DNA of 55,981 nucleotides, taken from the NCBI GenBank assembly GCA_047619685.1, contig JBLHLC010000028.1, positions 1-55,981 on the forward strand. Direction: 5' to 3'. The stretch comes from JABDJZ01 sp047619685 (GTDB taxonomy: Bacteria; Bacteroidota; Rhodothermia; Rhodothermales; UBA10348). Positions 41,404 through 50,583 of this stretch are shown here, piece by piece. The notes under the pieces were generated by a model that made no database searches, was not told the DNA's origin, and saw only the letters and a program-made list of their open reading frames with translations. Position numbers and translations under genes: made by a program. Positions within the stretch are counted from its first letter, which is position 1. Each line of letters starts with the position of its first letter.

Positions 41404-42297
41404 ATGACGACCCGCCGCGTTCCGCTTCTCCTGGCCCTGATTCTTATCGGCGGCGTTTCTCAAGCCAGCGCCCAAACCCAGGTCGACCTACCCGTGACCT
41501 TCGAGGATGGCGCGGTTGCGTATACCCTGACCGACTTTGATGGCACCGCAAGCGTCCTGGGTCCCGACCCTGCGAATGCTGCAAACATGGTGGCCGTCAC
41601 GACGAAGTCCGCCGGCGCTGCGCCCTGGGCGGGAACGACCATTGGCACCCAGTTTGGGTTTGCTTCCCGGATCCCGTTTACGGCATCCGCCGCGACCATG
41701 AGCATCAACGTGTACTCGCCGCTGGCGGGCATTCCCGTCAGACTCAAGGCAGAGGATCATAGGGATGTCACCCTGACCGTCGAAACCGAGGCAACAACCA
41801 CCGTTGCCAACGCCTGGGAGGTTCTTGTCTTCGACTTCAGCAACGTGGCTCCCGGCACAAACCCCTTCAATCCCGCCACGAGCTTTGACAAGGTGTCGAT
41901 CTTCTTCAACTTCGGTACAGCTGGTGCCAATAGGGTCTATGACTGGGACCGGGTGACATTTGGCACAAGACGGAGTGTTGGTGTGGAGGACCTGGATCCC
42001 AGTATTCCACACAGCGCGGCGATCACAGGCTCCTACCCTTCTCCGTTCGATGATGCATCCACGATCCTTTACAGCCTTGATCGGGCAGGGCTTGTGGATG
42101 TGTCCGTATACACCATTCAGGGTAAGAAGCTGAGACGTTGTTCTCGGGCCCAGCCGCGGCCGGTGACCACACCGCAGTCTGGAAGCCCGAAGGCGTGGCT
42201 GCCGGCGTCTACTTTGTCAGTATGCAGTCCGATTCGGGTTCGAGTACAAGGAAGCTTGTCTTGGTTCGATAGGCCGACCCTGCACCCTCCAAGTTGA
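41404..42297 (+). CDS. T9SS-exported beta-sandwich (CBM-like) protein, frameshifted near the C-terminus
   Basis: As read, 297 residues from the ATG at 41404, with a signal peptide (MTTRRVPLLLALILIGGVSQASAQ). Residues about 25-200 form a beta-sandwich like the carbohydrate-binding modules seen beside glucanases (VDLPVTFEDGAVAYTLTDFDG, VYDWDRVTFG). A sorting domain starts at about 210 (SYPSPFDDASTILYSLDRAG). At about 42130-42134 one base is missing (CTGAG where CTGGAG would fit). The frame read here then becomes non-homologous and ends at 42297. In the shifted frame the expected sorting tail appears (AAGVYFVSMQSDSG and TRKLVLVR) and stops at 42272. The protein is therefore either unexported or the sequence has an error. 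No catalytic residues were recognised. Confidence 0.75.
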   Translation: MTTRRVPLLLALILIGGVSQASAQTQVDLPVTFEDGAVAYTLTDFDGTASVLGPDPANAANMVAVTTKSAGAAPWAGTTIGTQFGFASRIPFTASAATMSINVYSPLAGIPVRLKAEDHRDVTLTVETEATTTVANAWEVLVFDFSNVAPGTNPFNPATSFDKVSIFFNFGTAGANRVYDWDRVTFGTRRSVGVEDLDPSIPHSAAITGSYPSPFDDASTILYSLDRAGLVDVSVYTIQGKKLRRCSRAQPRPVTTPQSGSPKAWLPASTLSVCSPIRVRVQGSLSWFDRPTLHPPS

Positions 42298-42301
42298 CCG
42301 C

Positions 42302-43774
42302 ATGCTGAGCCTCTCGGTGACTCGATATTTCCTACCTGCATCGGGACTGGCAAGCCTGCTCCTGTTGGCTGGCTGCGCAAACCCGGCTCCACCTCTCGAA
42401 GTCAGATCGTTCGCCTGGAACCAGGATGCGCGCTGGGAGGCCTATGAGCAGACGTTTGCCGAGGCGCGGAAGGCCGGATGCGCAGAGGTGCTTCCGGTTG
42501 CGCACAACGCCTTGTCCCGTGTCGATTCGCTCGTTGCGTCCCTTCAAGATCGAAGCGCCCCATCCAGCGACCCCAGCCTCGACGAGCTCGAGGAAGCGTT
42601 CTTTCAGGCGGCGCCGCTGGTTGGCGTCTGTCGTGACGAGTTGCCGGGGTACCAACGCCTACAAAGCCGCCTGCGCACCGAGGTCAAGCGACTTTCCCAA
42701 AACTGGGACCTGACCGCGAGGAAAGATCGAGAGCGCCTGTACCGATTGATGTATGGCACCCGGGCGGCGCTTGAGGAGGCGATTCTGCAGGGACCGTTGG
42801 AAGATGCCGACGCCGTGGTGACCGGGTCTGCCAAGGTCAACCCCGCGGTGCCATCCGCCCAACTGTTTGGCGTCACCATCCAGAGCGGGGACATCCTTCT
42901 TTCGCGCGGTGGGGCGGCCGCCTCGGCCCTCATCGCCCGCGGGAACGACTTCCCAGGCAACTTCTCTCATGTGGCCATTGCGCATGTGGACCCTGAGTCG
43001 GGGGAGGCTTCGGTCGTGGAGGCCCATATCGAGAGCGGCGTTGTCCCCGCGCATGCCGAAACCTACCTGGCGGACAAGAAACTCCGCATCCTTGTGGTTC
43101 GGGCCAGAAGCGACCATCCGGCAGTTGTTGCGGTGCCGTCGCTCCCGCACCAGGCTGCCCAGAATGCCCTGGCAGAGGCGAATGGTCGTCACATCCCCTA
43201 CGACTTCGCCATGGACTGGAGGAATCACGAGAGCATGTTTTGCTCCGAAGTGGTCTTCTCCGCCTTCGAGAGCCAGGGCATGAACCTCTGGATGGCGATG
43301 TCGCGGATTTCGGCGCCAGGACTGGCGCGGTGGCTGGGCCAGATCGGCGTCGAGCACTTTGAGACGCATGAGCCTTCCGACATCGTCTATGACCCTCAAC
43401 TTGAAGTGGTCGCCGAGTGGGCGAATCCCGAAACGCTCTGGAAGGACCACGTCGATAATGCCGTCATCGATGTCCTTCTGGAGGGCGCTGACCGCGGTGA
43501 CGAGTTGTCTTTCAGCCGCATCAAGTGGCCGCTTGCTGCGGTCGGCAAGGGGTGGAGTTGGGTTCTCAACCGGTTCGGCAAGATCGGGCCCGTTCCGGAA
43601 GGCATGAGCGCGGCCTCGGCCCTCAGGATTCAGCGGTTCTCGAGTGTCCACGCCGAGTTGGTGTCGGAGACCATGGAGCGGGCTGACGCCTATCGCGAGG
43701 CCAATGGGTACCGACCGCCGTACTGGGATCTGCTTGAACTCGTTCGGGATGCGCGGCGCGCTTCGGAGCCGTAG
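42302..43774 (+). CDS. YiiX/YebB-like permuted papain-fold lipoprotein
   Basis: 490 residues. The lipoprotein signal ends at LLAGCANP. A helical region (about 30-175) precedes the circularly permuted NlpC/P60-like domain: GDILLSRGG, His223 in NFSHVAIAHV, VVEAHIESGV, and Cys314 in MFCSEVVFSAFE. His and Cys are placed as the catalytic pair of the YiiX group, whose members are amidases or acyl-transfer enzymes acting on lipid or peptide bonds. The C-terminal 120 residues are charged and unassigned. It starts 30 bp after the shifted-frame stop (42272) of the T9SS gene, so they may share a transcript. The substrate is unknown. Confidence 0.82.
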   Translation: MLSLSVTRYFLPASGLASLLLLAGCANPAPPLEVRSFAWNQDARWEAYEQTFAEARKAGCAEVLPVAHNALSRVDSLVASLQDRSAPSSDPSLDELEEAFFQAAPLVGVCRDELPGYQRLQSRLRTEVKRLSQNWDLTARKDRERLYRLMYGTRAALEEAILQGPLEDADAVVTGSAKVNPAVPSAQLFGVTIQSGDILLSRGGAAASALIARGNDFPGNFSHVAIAHVDPESGEASVVEAHIESGVVPAHAETYLADKKLRILVVRARSDHPAVVAVPSLPHQAAQNALAEANGRHIPYDFAMDWRNHESMFCSEVVFSAFESQGMNLWMAMSRISAPGLARWLGQIGVEHFETHEPSDIVYDPQLEVVAEWANPETLWKDHVDNAVIDVLLEGADRGDELSFSRIKWPLAAVGKGWSWVLNRFGKIGPVPEGMSAASALRIQRFSSVHAELVSETMERADAYREANGYRPPYWDLLELVRDARRASEP

Positions 43775-43861
43775 GTCCAGACCAAAGCCTGCGCCGCGGA
43801 GCATGGGCGTTGGGGGTGACGTGCCTGAGTCAGTGTACTTGATCCACACCCCCCCCGGAAA

Positions 43862-44623
43862 ATGAGCTCCGCCATGAAACACTTCTTCTCCACCCTCTTG
43901 ATTGCGGCCGTTACGGTGACGGCTTGCGATTCGGGATCCGCCATGGATGACGTCGCCGACACCGGTAGTACCGGCAGCACCGAGAATCTGCCTGACGTCT
44001 TCGCCCGCTTCTACGACAACGTCACGGTCTACGTAGACGGAAGCAACATCGTCCTCGAATCCGACGGCGTGCCCGATCACGACAGCCCGTACTTCTCCGG
44101 CACGCGCTACGAGGTCTATGACGGCAACAACCCGAGTTTCAATCTGAACCCCAACCGGATCAGCGAGCAGTCCTTCACCTTCCGGATTCCGCTGAACCCG
44201 GCAGAGGCCTCGTCCAAGTCCGCGACGCCGCTGGGCGCAATCGGCGTAGCCGTCAACGGCGTGGCCATCTTCAATCAGTATGCCGGACCCAACCAGCCCC
44301 TCACGAACGAAATCGACTCGTTCGACCAGTACAACGGCCACCCGCAGCAAACGGGCGTCTATCACTACCACGTGGAACCCCTGAACCTGACGCTCCAGAA
44401 TGGTGGCGATGCGCTGGTAGGCTTCCTTCTGGACGGATTCCCGGTCTACGGCCCGGTAGAAAACGGGCAGGCGGTGACCAACTCTGACCTGGACACCTAC
44501 CACGGGCATGATGGTGTCACGACGGACTACCCGGCCGGGATCTATCACTATCACATCACCTCGCAGGACCCCTATATCAACGGCAGCGGGTTCTTTGGCG
44601 CGGCTGGCACTGTAGCCCAGTAG
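43862..44623 (+). CDS. YHYH-domain lipoprotein
   Basis: 253 residues. The lipoprotein signal ends at TVTACDSG; the ATG at 43874 (MKHFF) is an equally good start. The YHYH family takes its name from the motifs seen here twice, GVYHYHVEP and GIYHYHITSQDPYI, along with GFLLDGFPVYGP and DTYHGHDGVT. The many paired His and Tyr suggest a metal-binding site in the periplasm or on the surface. The next two genes are MORN-repeat and SCO proteins, and such company in related bacteria points to copper handling. That is inference. The 87-bp gap upstream has a run of C but no clear promoter. Confidence 0.88.
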   Translation: MSSAMKHFFSTLLIAAVTVTACDSGSAMDDVADTGSTGSTENLPDVFARFYDNVTVYVDGSNIVLESDGVPDHDSPYFSGTRYEVYDGNNPSFNLNPNRISEQSFTFRIPLNPAEASSKSATPLGAIGVAVNGVAIFNQYAGPNQPLTNEIDSFDQYNGHPQQTGVYHYHVEPLNLTLQNGGDALVGFLLDGFPVYGPVENGQAVTNSDLDTYHGHDGVTTDYPAGIYHYHITSQDPYINGSGFFGAAGTVAQ

Positions 44624-44628
44624 CTGCC

Positions 44629-45171
44629 ATGACGTATCTCATCACGTTCCTGCTCCTGATGGCCTCCGGCACCGCCGGGCGGACCTCACCAGCGCCGGTC
44701 GAGCCTTCTGCCGTGGAAGCCTCGGACAGCCGGGTGCGACGGGATGGTCGTGCCATGTTGTTTGCCGAGACTCCGCTTACCGGAACGCTGACGGAGAGAT
44801 GGCCCGATGGCTCGGTGAAGTCGGTGACATCATTCGTTGACGGACTGACCCAAGGCGAGGCGCACGGATGGTATCCTGACGGGACGGATTCGTTTGTCCG
44901 CTCTTACGGGAGCGGCCGGAAAACAGGAATCCATCTTGGCTGGTGGGAGGATGGCTCTCCGAAGTTCGAATTCAACTTTGTCGGAGGAGAACACGAGGGT
45001 GCGGCACGCGAATGGTTTCGGAGTGGTATTCTCTACCGCGAGTTCAACTACGTGGAAGGCCACGAATCGGGATCCCAAAAGATGTGGTACGAAGACGGAT
45101 CCCTCCGTGCCAACTACGTGGTCCGCGATGGCCGCCGCTATGGACTCATCGGCACCAAACCCTGCACCTGA
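44629..45171 (+). CDS. MORN-repeat (YwqK-like) exported protein
   Basis: 180 residues. A signal peptide is followed by at least four MORN_2-type repeats, each with a W/Y-x-D/E-G-S/T pattern: ERWPDGSVKSVTSFVDG, GWYPDGTDSFVRSYGSGRKTG, GWWEDGSPKFEFNFVGGEHEG, EWFRSGILYREFNYVEGHESG and KMWYEDGSLRANYV. Such repeats form beta-sheet stacks, and annotation pipelines often name them YwqK-like antitoxins, which the context here does not support. It lies 5 bp after the YHYH gene and 3 bp before the SCO gene, so it is cotranscribed with both. Its role is unknown. Confidence 0.85.
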   Translation: MTYLITFLLLMASGTAGRTSPAPVEPSAVEASDSRVRRDGRAMLFAETPLTGTLTERWPDGSVKSVTSFVDGLTQGEAHGWYPDGTDSFVRSYGSGRKTGIHLGWWEDGSPKFEFNFVGGEHEGAAREWFRSGILYREFNYVEGHESGSQKMWYEDGSLRANYVVRDGRRYGLIGTKPCT

Positions 45172-45174
45172 GCC

Positions 45175-45789
45175 ATGACCCGATTCCTGCCGCTGGTTTG
45201 CGCACTCGCCCTGTGCGCATGTAGTCCGGAGACATCCGAACTGCCATACTACCGAACGGCGAGTCTCACGCCCGAGTGGCTCAACCAGAACGAGGCGCAA
45301 GCTGCCCACGAAATCGGGGACTTCGCCCTCGTGAATCAGGACGGTGACAGCGTGACTGGCCAAGACCTGGAAGGACAGGTCTACGTTGCCAACTTCTTCT
45401 TCGTGCGCTGCACAGCGATTTGCCCGACCATGCGGAGCAACCTCGGCAAGGTTCAGGATGCGTTCGCAGATGACCCGGGCGTCAAGCTGATCTCGCACAC
45501 GATCGACCCGGAATCGGACTCGGTCTCAATCCTGAGAGGTTATGCCGCACTCAATAAGATCAAGAGCGGGAAATGGCATCTGCTCACAGGCTCTCATGAC
45601 GAGATCTATGGTCTGGCCCGCGATTCCTACTTCGCGGAGCTTGATGACCTGGGGACTGGCTTTCTGCACACGGAGAACTTCTACCTGGTGGATGGCCAGG
45701 GTCATCTCCGCGGCGTGTACAACGGGACCCTGGAGTTTGACGTGGAGCGATTGGTAGAGGATATTCGGGTCCTGCGCCACCGTGCATGA
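45175..45789 (+). CDS. SCO1/SenC-family copper chaperone-like lipoprotein
   Basis: 204 residues. The lipoprotein signal ends at ALCACSPE. The thioredoxin-like fold carries the copper site of SCO proteins: Cys79-x3-Cys83 in FFVRCTAICPTM, and His165 in GFLHTENFYLVD. SCO proteins deliver copper to the CuA centre of cytochrome c oxidase or act as thiol reductases. It is the third gene of the YHYH-MORN-SCO set. No oxidase subunit genes are nearby. The convergent MFS gene ends 11 bp away, with an AGGCC/GGCCT hairpin between the stops. Confidence 0.92.
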   Translation: MTRFLPLVCALALCACSPETSELPYYRTASLTPEWLNQNEAQAAHEIGDFALVNQDGDSVTGQDLEGQVYVANFFFVRCTAICPTMRSNLGKVQDAFADDPGVKLISHTIDPESDSVSILRGYAALNKIKSGKWHLLTGSHDEIYGLARDSYFAELDDLGTGFLHTENFYLVDGQGHLRGVYNGTLEFDVERLVEDIRVLRHRA

Positions 45790-45799
45790 GGCCGGGGGC

Positions 45800-47245
45800 C
45801 TACGCCTCGTTGTCCCCGCGCCTGCCGCCATCCTTTCGACCCCGGACAGGTGCTTGCCCGGGACGGTCACCCGCTATGAACGTGTGCAGGATCGGACTGA
45901 ATCCCTGAATGGGGTTGAGTGATCGGACGGTATCCCGTACTACGTAGACGGTTTTGAGACGCGGCCGGGAAACGGGATCAGGAATCCGCATCATGAGAAA
46001 CCAGGCGCCCGCTCTGAGGATGAACCCCACCAGAAAGAGTGACTTGAGCCCCTCCAGGAGCCAGATCGGATAGAACCCCGAACTGCTCACCAGTATGCCC
46101 GCCAACACTCCCCCAAGCAATGAGCCGACGGCCCCAAAAACACCACCAAGGGCAGCCTGCATGGCAAAGAATACCGTTTTCCCGTCTTGGGGGGCCAGGC
46201 GCATCATCAGGTTTCCCGTCGCCAATGTGAAGCCTCCCCATGCAAAGCCGCCGGTCACGCTGAGCAGCGGAAACAGGTAGAAGCCAAGGCCCGTGCCGTC
46301 GGTCAGCAGCCACCAGAGCGGTTGGAAGGCCACGGTGAGGCCGGCCAGGGTCATAACCTGCCGATCCCCAAACCTGTCACAGATCCCGCCCCAGACCCGC
46401 TGCCCCATCAAATTCGAGATCGTGGCGAGCGCTGCAAATGCCATCACCGCCTGCACGCTGACGTGTGCTTCCCGAATCATGTAGACCGTGTAGAAGGGGC
46501 CCACGAACCAAATTGAAAACCCCCATCCTGCCCCAAAAACCAGGTACCGTCGGTACGTCGAATCCGTGAGTGGGGCCTTCATGCGTCCAAAGAGCCCACC
46601 GGCGGGACTGCCCGCGAGGGTCGGCTCGGGTTGTCTTGCCAGATACCGGATGCTGATCACGCGCGAGGCGACACCCAGTGCGAAAAACGCCAGGAATATT
46701 GGAATTGGGTCCGCTGGGGCAACATGAATCGCCCATCCAGCCAGGACCGCAGTCAATGCCCCAAACGCATTCGAAAGGAAGTTTCGCAGCCCGAAGTAGC
46801 GTCCACGCAGACGGGCGGGAATGAGGTCACTGATCCAACTTGTCCAGGCCGCCACTGCGAAGGCCGTGGCGGCCTGCTGTAGTCCGAGCACAATCATGAC
46901 CACCACAAGGGCGGCCTTGGGCGAAAGCCACAGCACGGCCCCCACGGTGACAATCCATAATGCCGCGTCTACGACCGCCGCGTAGAGAAGAATTCCCTTT
47001 CGCCGTCCACCCTGTCGGCGGATGGCCTCCGCCCCCGCCGGATGCAGGAGGCCGCCTAGAAGCGGCAGGGCCGCCACCAGGCCGATCTGTGGCGCCGTTG
47101 CGCCGAGAGCAAGGAGGAATGCGGTCAGAAACGGACCGGCGGTCAGCGTCGCATACTGCGCCGCGAAGATCGCGTCGATCGTGCTGATCCGCATGGATCT
47201 ACGTACCGACTCGTCAACGCCTCCTGTGTCTTCGGTCACTTCCAT
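45800..47245 (-). CDS. MFS transporter
   Basis: 481 residues from the ATG at 47245 (MEVTEDTGG); reading further upstream gives a basic non-conserved stretch that overlaps the divergent gene. About 12 membrane helices with the inter-domain loop near residue 190-210. RLRGRYFGLRNFLSNAFGAL and WGGICDRFGDRQVMTLAGL are MFS motif A-type loops. The C-terminal 50 residues are basic and soluble. It is divergent from the GH78 rhamnosidase with 158 bp between, so it might carry rhamnose-containing products, but the substrate is not known. Confidence 0.86.
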   Translation of the reverse strand: MEVTEDTGGVDESVRRSMRISTIDAIFAAQYATLTAGPFLTAFLLALGATAPQIGLVAALPLLGGLLHPAGAEAIRRQGGRRKGILLYAAVVDAALWIVTVGAVLWLSPKAALVVVMIVLGLQQAATAFAVAAWTSWISDLIPARLRGRYFGLRNFLSNAFGALTAVLAGWAIHVAPADPIPIFLAFFALGVASRVISIRYLARQPEPTLAGSPAGGLFGRMKAPLTDSTYRRYLVFGAGWGFSIWFVGPFYTVYMIREAHVSVQAVMAFAALATISNLMGQRVWGGICDRFGDRQVMTLAGLTVAFQPLWWLLTDGTGLGFYLFPLLSVTGGFAWGGFTLATGNLMMRLAPQDGKTVFFAMQAALGGVFGAVGSLLGGVLAGILVSSSGFYPIWLLEGLKSLFLVGFILRAGAWFLMMRIPDPVSRPRLKTVYVVRDTVRSLNPIQGFSPILHTFIAGDRPGQAPVRGRKDGGRRGDNEA

Positions 47246-47403
47246 AGCGCCCAAACGCGGGACGGAGAACGCGGTTGCCCGACAACCCGCTGCGAACCTC
47301 ACGACTGATTCCGCGAGCGCGTATCGTGTGGTCGGCGCATCGCGTCTCCGAACAACCATCCTATCCATTCGGCGCGACCCAAACTCGCAGCCTCCTTTTT
47401 CCG

Positions 47404-50253
47404 ATGCAAAGACGAGATTTCCTGAAGGGCGCCGTTGTGGCAAGCGTTGGCGTAGTTGGTTTAGGCTGTTCGGCGATCCGGCAAACCACCTCGGGACTCG
47501 CAGCGGAGGGTCTCATAACTCCGTTCGATCTCCGCTGCGAATCCCTCGACGATCCTCTTGGGATCGACTCGGTGCGTCCGCGCCTCAGCTGGAAACTCAA
47601 GGCCATCGCCGAGGCACGCAACCAGACCCAGTCTGCCTACCGGATCTCGGTGGCCAGTTCTGAAGCCGGGCTCGCCACGGGCGTTGCCGACCTATGGGAC
47701 AGCGGCTGGGTGGTTTCCCCGCAGCAACTCCATATCGAGTACGCCGGACGGGCACTCGCGAGCGGAGAGCGTGCATTCTGGCGAGTACAGGTTCGGGATG
47801 GCGACGGCCTGGAATCACTTCCCAGCGCTGGCTATTGGTGGGAGATGGGCCTACCTCGCCCTGAGGACTGGCAGGGACAGTGGATCTCGGATGGCAAGGC
47901 CCTCCCCGCCACAGACCAGGCGCACTTCCAGGACGACCCGGCCCCGCTGTTTCGCCGCCCGTTCCGCATCGACAAACCCGTACGACGAGCCCGTCTGTAC
48001 GCTGCCGGACTGGGCTACTACGAGTGCCGTCTCAACGGCCAAAAAGTCTCAGATCACGCACTCGACCCCGCATGGACGAGCTTCGAGAGCCGGGTCTTCT
48101 ACACCACGCACGACGTGACGGCCTCGCTCCGGGAGGGAGAGAACGTGCTCGGCGCGCTGGTCGGCAACGGCTGGTACAACCCCCTTCCCTTGCGCATGTG
48201 GGGGCGAATCAACCTGCGGGAGCATCTGCCGGTCGGACGTCCCACTCTGATGGCCCAGCTCGTCGTCGAATTCGAAGACGGCACCACTATAAGGATCGCA
48301 ACCGACCCGGCGTGGCGGGTCTCCGAAGGCCCCATTGTTCGAAACAGCGTCTTCCTGGGCGAGGAGTACGACGCTCGGCTCGAGCAGAGCGGCTGGGATG
48401 AGCCCGGATTCGACGATTCCGACTGGAGAGCGGCCTCCCCTGCCAAGGCAACCGACCACACGCCTGGAGCGCTTTGCGCAATGCCCATCCCGCCGATACG
48501 GGTGACGGCAACCCTCCACCCCGTCAGCCTGGTCGAGGTCTCGCCGGGCGTGTACATCTTTGATCTGGGCCAGAACTTCGCCGGCTGGGTCCGGCTTCGA
48601 GTCCAGGGGCCGCGAGGAACGAAGGTCATCATGCGCACCGGAGAACTCCTGTATCCAGACGGCACGCTCAACCCGATGACCGCCGTCGCGGGGCAGATCA
48701 AGGGGCTGAACACCGATGGCACCCCCCGCGGTGGACCGGGATCTCCCGAAATCGCGTGGCAATCAGACTCCTACGTCCTGCGGGGCGGCGGGCCGGAGGA
48801 ATACACCCCCCGTTTTACATTCCACGGCTTCCGGTACGTGGAGGTCACCGGATTCCCGGGTGTCCCGACGCTGGATTCCATCGAGGGGCTTCGGCTGAAC
48901 ACCGACGTCCCGTCCAATGGGTCGTTTTCCTGCTCAAACGAGCGGTTCAACCAGATCCAGCGCATGGTCGAGTGGACCTTCCTCAGCAACCTGTTCAGCG
49001 TGCAGTCAGACTGTCCGGCGCGCGAGAAATTCCAGTACGGCGGGGACATCGTAGCGTCCAGCGAAATGGCGCTTCTCAACTTCGACATGGCCACGTTCTA
49101 TGCCAAGACCGTGTCGGATCATGCCGATGCGGTTCGCGGCGATGGGTGGTTCACGGAGACCGCCCCCTACGTGGGCATCTCGGCGGAGAACTACGTAAAG
49201 GACGCCGGGCCCATCGGGTGGGGACTCGCACATCCCGTCCTCGTTGCCCAATTGTACCAGTATTACGGGGACCGGCGCATCGTCCAGGAGCATTTCGAGG
49301 CGGCGCGCACCTGGGTTGACCTCCTCGAGCAGTATTCCGATGGCTACATCATTGATCGGTGCATCGGCGACCACGAAAGCCTGGACCCGAAACCCATTGA
49401 GTTGATTGCCACGGCCCAGTTCCATCTGGCCGCATCCCTGGTGGCCGGTTTTGCGGACACCCTCCAGCGCCCGGAGGACGCCGCTCATTACCGGCAACTG
49501 GCCGCGCAAATCAAGACGGCCTTCGTCGAACACTTCCTGGAGCCCGGCACCGGCCGCTTCGGAATCGGAACGCAGGCCGCTCAGTCTGCGGCCCTCTACC
49601 TGGGATTGACGCCAAATGGAGAGTTCGACCGGGCCGTCAAACACATGGTTGACGAGGTGCTCGTCACGCATGGCGGCCACATCGCAACCGGCATTTTCGG
49701 CACGAAGTACCTCCTCAATGCCCTCACTGACACCGGACATTCTGAGGTGGCCTATCGGATGGTTGACCAGCCCGACTATCCCGGATGGGGCCACATGCTT
49801 GAACAGGGGGCGACCACGCTTTGGGAGACCTGGGCCCAGAGCGACAACGTCTATTCCCAGAATCACCCCATGTTCAGCGCGGTCAGCGAGTGGTTCTTCA
49901 AGGGTCTGGGTGGAATCAAGCCTGTTGATTCTGCCGCCGGCTTCGACCGGTTTCTCATCGAGCCGTCTACCGTGTCTGCCTTGGACTGGGTAGGTGTGAG
50001 CTACGAGTCCGTGCGCGGGACCATCGGGAGTCGCTGGCGCAGAGAGGACGATGTGCTGTACTTCGACCTGGAGATACCGGTGAACACCACCGCCGTGGTT
50101 CGACTGCCAGCGCGTGACGTCGCATTGGTCCAGGAGAGCGGCCGGGCCGTTTCCGAGGTGCCTTTCATGCGGCCGGTGATGGCCCCCGACGGCCAGGCCC
50201 TCCGCTTGGAACTAGGCTCAGGGCGCTACGCTTTCGTGGTACGCTCTTCGTGA
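47404..50253 (+). CDS. GH78 alpha-L-rhamnosidase, Tat-exported lipoprotein
   Basis: 949 residues from the ATG at 47404. The N-terminus is a twin-arginine signal (MQRRDFLKGAVVASVG) ending in a lipobox (GLGCS). Domain order follows GH78: Bac_rhamnosid N-terminal beta-domains (DLRCESLDDPLGIDSVRPRLSW at about 40, and RRARLYAAGLGYYECRLNG at about 195), the concanavalin-like domain with FDLGQNFAGW, the (alpha/alpha)6 barrel (about 500-830), and a C-terminal beta-sandwich. Barrel acids are visible in QSDCPAREKFQYGGD and TTLWETW. It should release terminal alpha-linked L-rhamnose from plant or algal glycans such as rhamnogalacturonan or ulvan-type polymers. A GH78 exported by Tat is worth noting, since many are Sec-exported. 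Confidence 0.92.
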   Translation: MQRRDFLKGAVVASVGVVGLGCSAIRQTTSGLAAEGLITPFDLRCESLDDPLGIDSVRPRLSWKLKAIAEARNQTQSAYRISVASSEAGLATGVADLWDSGWVVSPQQLHIEYAGRALASGERAFWRVQVRDGDGLESLPSAGYWWEMGLPRPEDWQGQWISDGKALPATDQAHFQDDPAPLFRRPFRIDKPVRRARLYAAGLGYYECRLNGQKVSDHALDPAWTSFESRVFYTTHDVTASLREGENVLGALVGNGWYNPLPLRMWGRINLREHLPVGRPTLMAQLVVEFEDGTTIRIATDPAWRVSEGPIVRNSVFLGEEYDARLEQSGWDEPGFDDSDWRAASPAKATDHTPGALCAMPIPPIRVTATLHPVSLVEVSPGVYIFDLGQNFAGWVRLRVQGPRGTKVIMRTGELLYPDGTLNPMTAVAGQIKGLNTDGTPRGGPGSPEIAWQSDSYVLRGGGPEEYTPRFTFHGFRYVEVTGFPGVPTLDSIEGLRLNTDVPSNGSFSCSNERFNQIQRMVEWTFLSNLFSVQSDCPAREKFQYGGDIVASSEMALLNFDMATFYAKTVSDHADAVRGDGWFTETAPYVGISAENYVKDAGPIGWGLAHPVLVAQLYQYYGDRRIVQEHFEAARTWVDLLEQYSDGYIIDRCIGDHESLDPKPIELIATAQFHLAASLVAGFADTLQRPEDAAHYRQLAAQIKTAFVEHFLEPGTGRFGIGTQAAQSAALYLGLTPNGEFDRAVKHMVDEVLVTHGGHIATGIFGTKYLLNALTDTGHSEVAYRMVDQPDYPGWGHMLEQGATTLWETWAQSDNVYSQNHPMFSAVSEWFFKGLGGIKPVDSAAGFDRFLIEPSTVSALDWVGVSYESVRGTIGSRWRREDDVLYFDLEIPVNTTAVVRLPARDVALVQESGRAVSEVPFMRPVMAPDGQALRLELGSGRYAFVVRSS

Positions 50254-50462
50254 GGCTCCGGGGAATCGCCTTGGCCTGCCCGCCAGATCGGTACGTCTCC
50301 CAAGTGGACTGCCAGCCAGGTCATCCCGGCGGTCACAACTACGAAAGCAACGGCCCCGAGCGCATAGGAATTGCCTGCGATGCGATCGACCATATCCAGA
50401 GCACCGTGGGTGGCCAGCAGCCATCCCAGTATCAGTAGCGAGCGCCCAATCCAAATACGCAT
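50226..50462 (-). CDS. Small two-helix membrane protein, hypothetical
   Basis: 78 residues from the ATG at 50462, with two membrane helices (about 5-22 and 30-55) and a charged tail. No family was recognised. Its 3' end overlaps the convergent GH78 gene by 28 bp, which lowers confidence. The helix pattern and a plausible start (MRIWIGRSLLILGW) are the only support. Confidence 0.5.
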   Translation of the reverse strand: MRIWIGRSLLILGWLLATHGALDMVDRIAGNSYALGAVAFVVVTAGMTWLAVHLGDVPIWRAGQGDSPEPHEERTTKA

Positions 50463-50583
50463 GACCTTAGTGGGTGGCGGCGGCCCGGACGGGCTTGAGT
50501 CACCCGATTGTTTACTGCGGTAAAATACGCCAGCGAAGTCTGAAGCGGCGTAGGGCAATCCCTGCACGAGGTGCGCTCAGTCA

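Noticed and set aside
42659..44554. A 631-codon open frame on the minus strand across the YiiX-like and YHYH genes.
   Set aside because: It crosses two well-supported plus-strand genes and the gap between them, and its translation has no recognisable domain.
44629..45171. Calling the MORN-repeat protein an antitoxin of a toxin-antitoxin pair.
   Set aside because: It has a signal peptide, sits between YHYH and SCO genes, and no toxin-like gene is adjacent.
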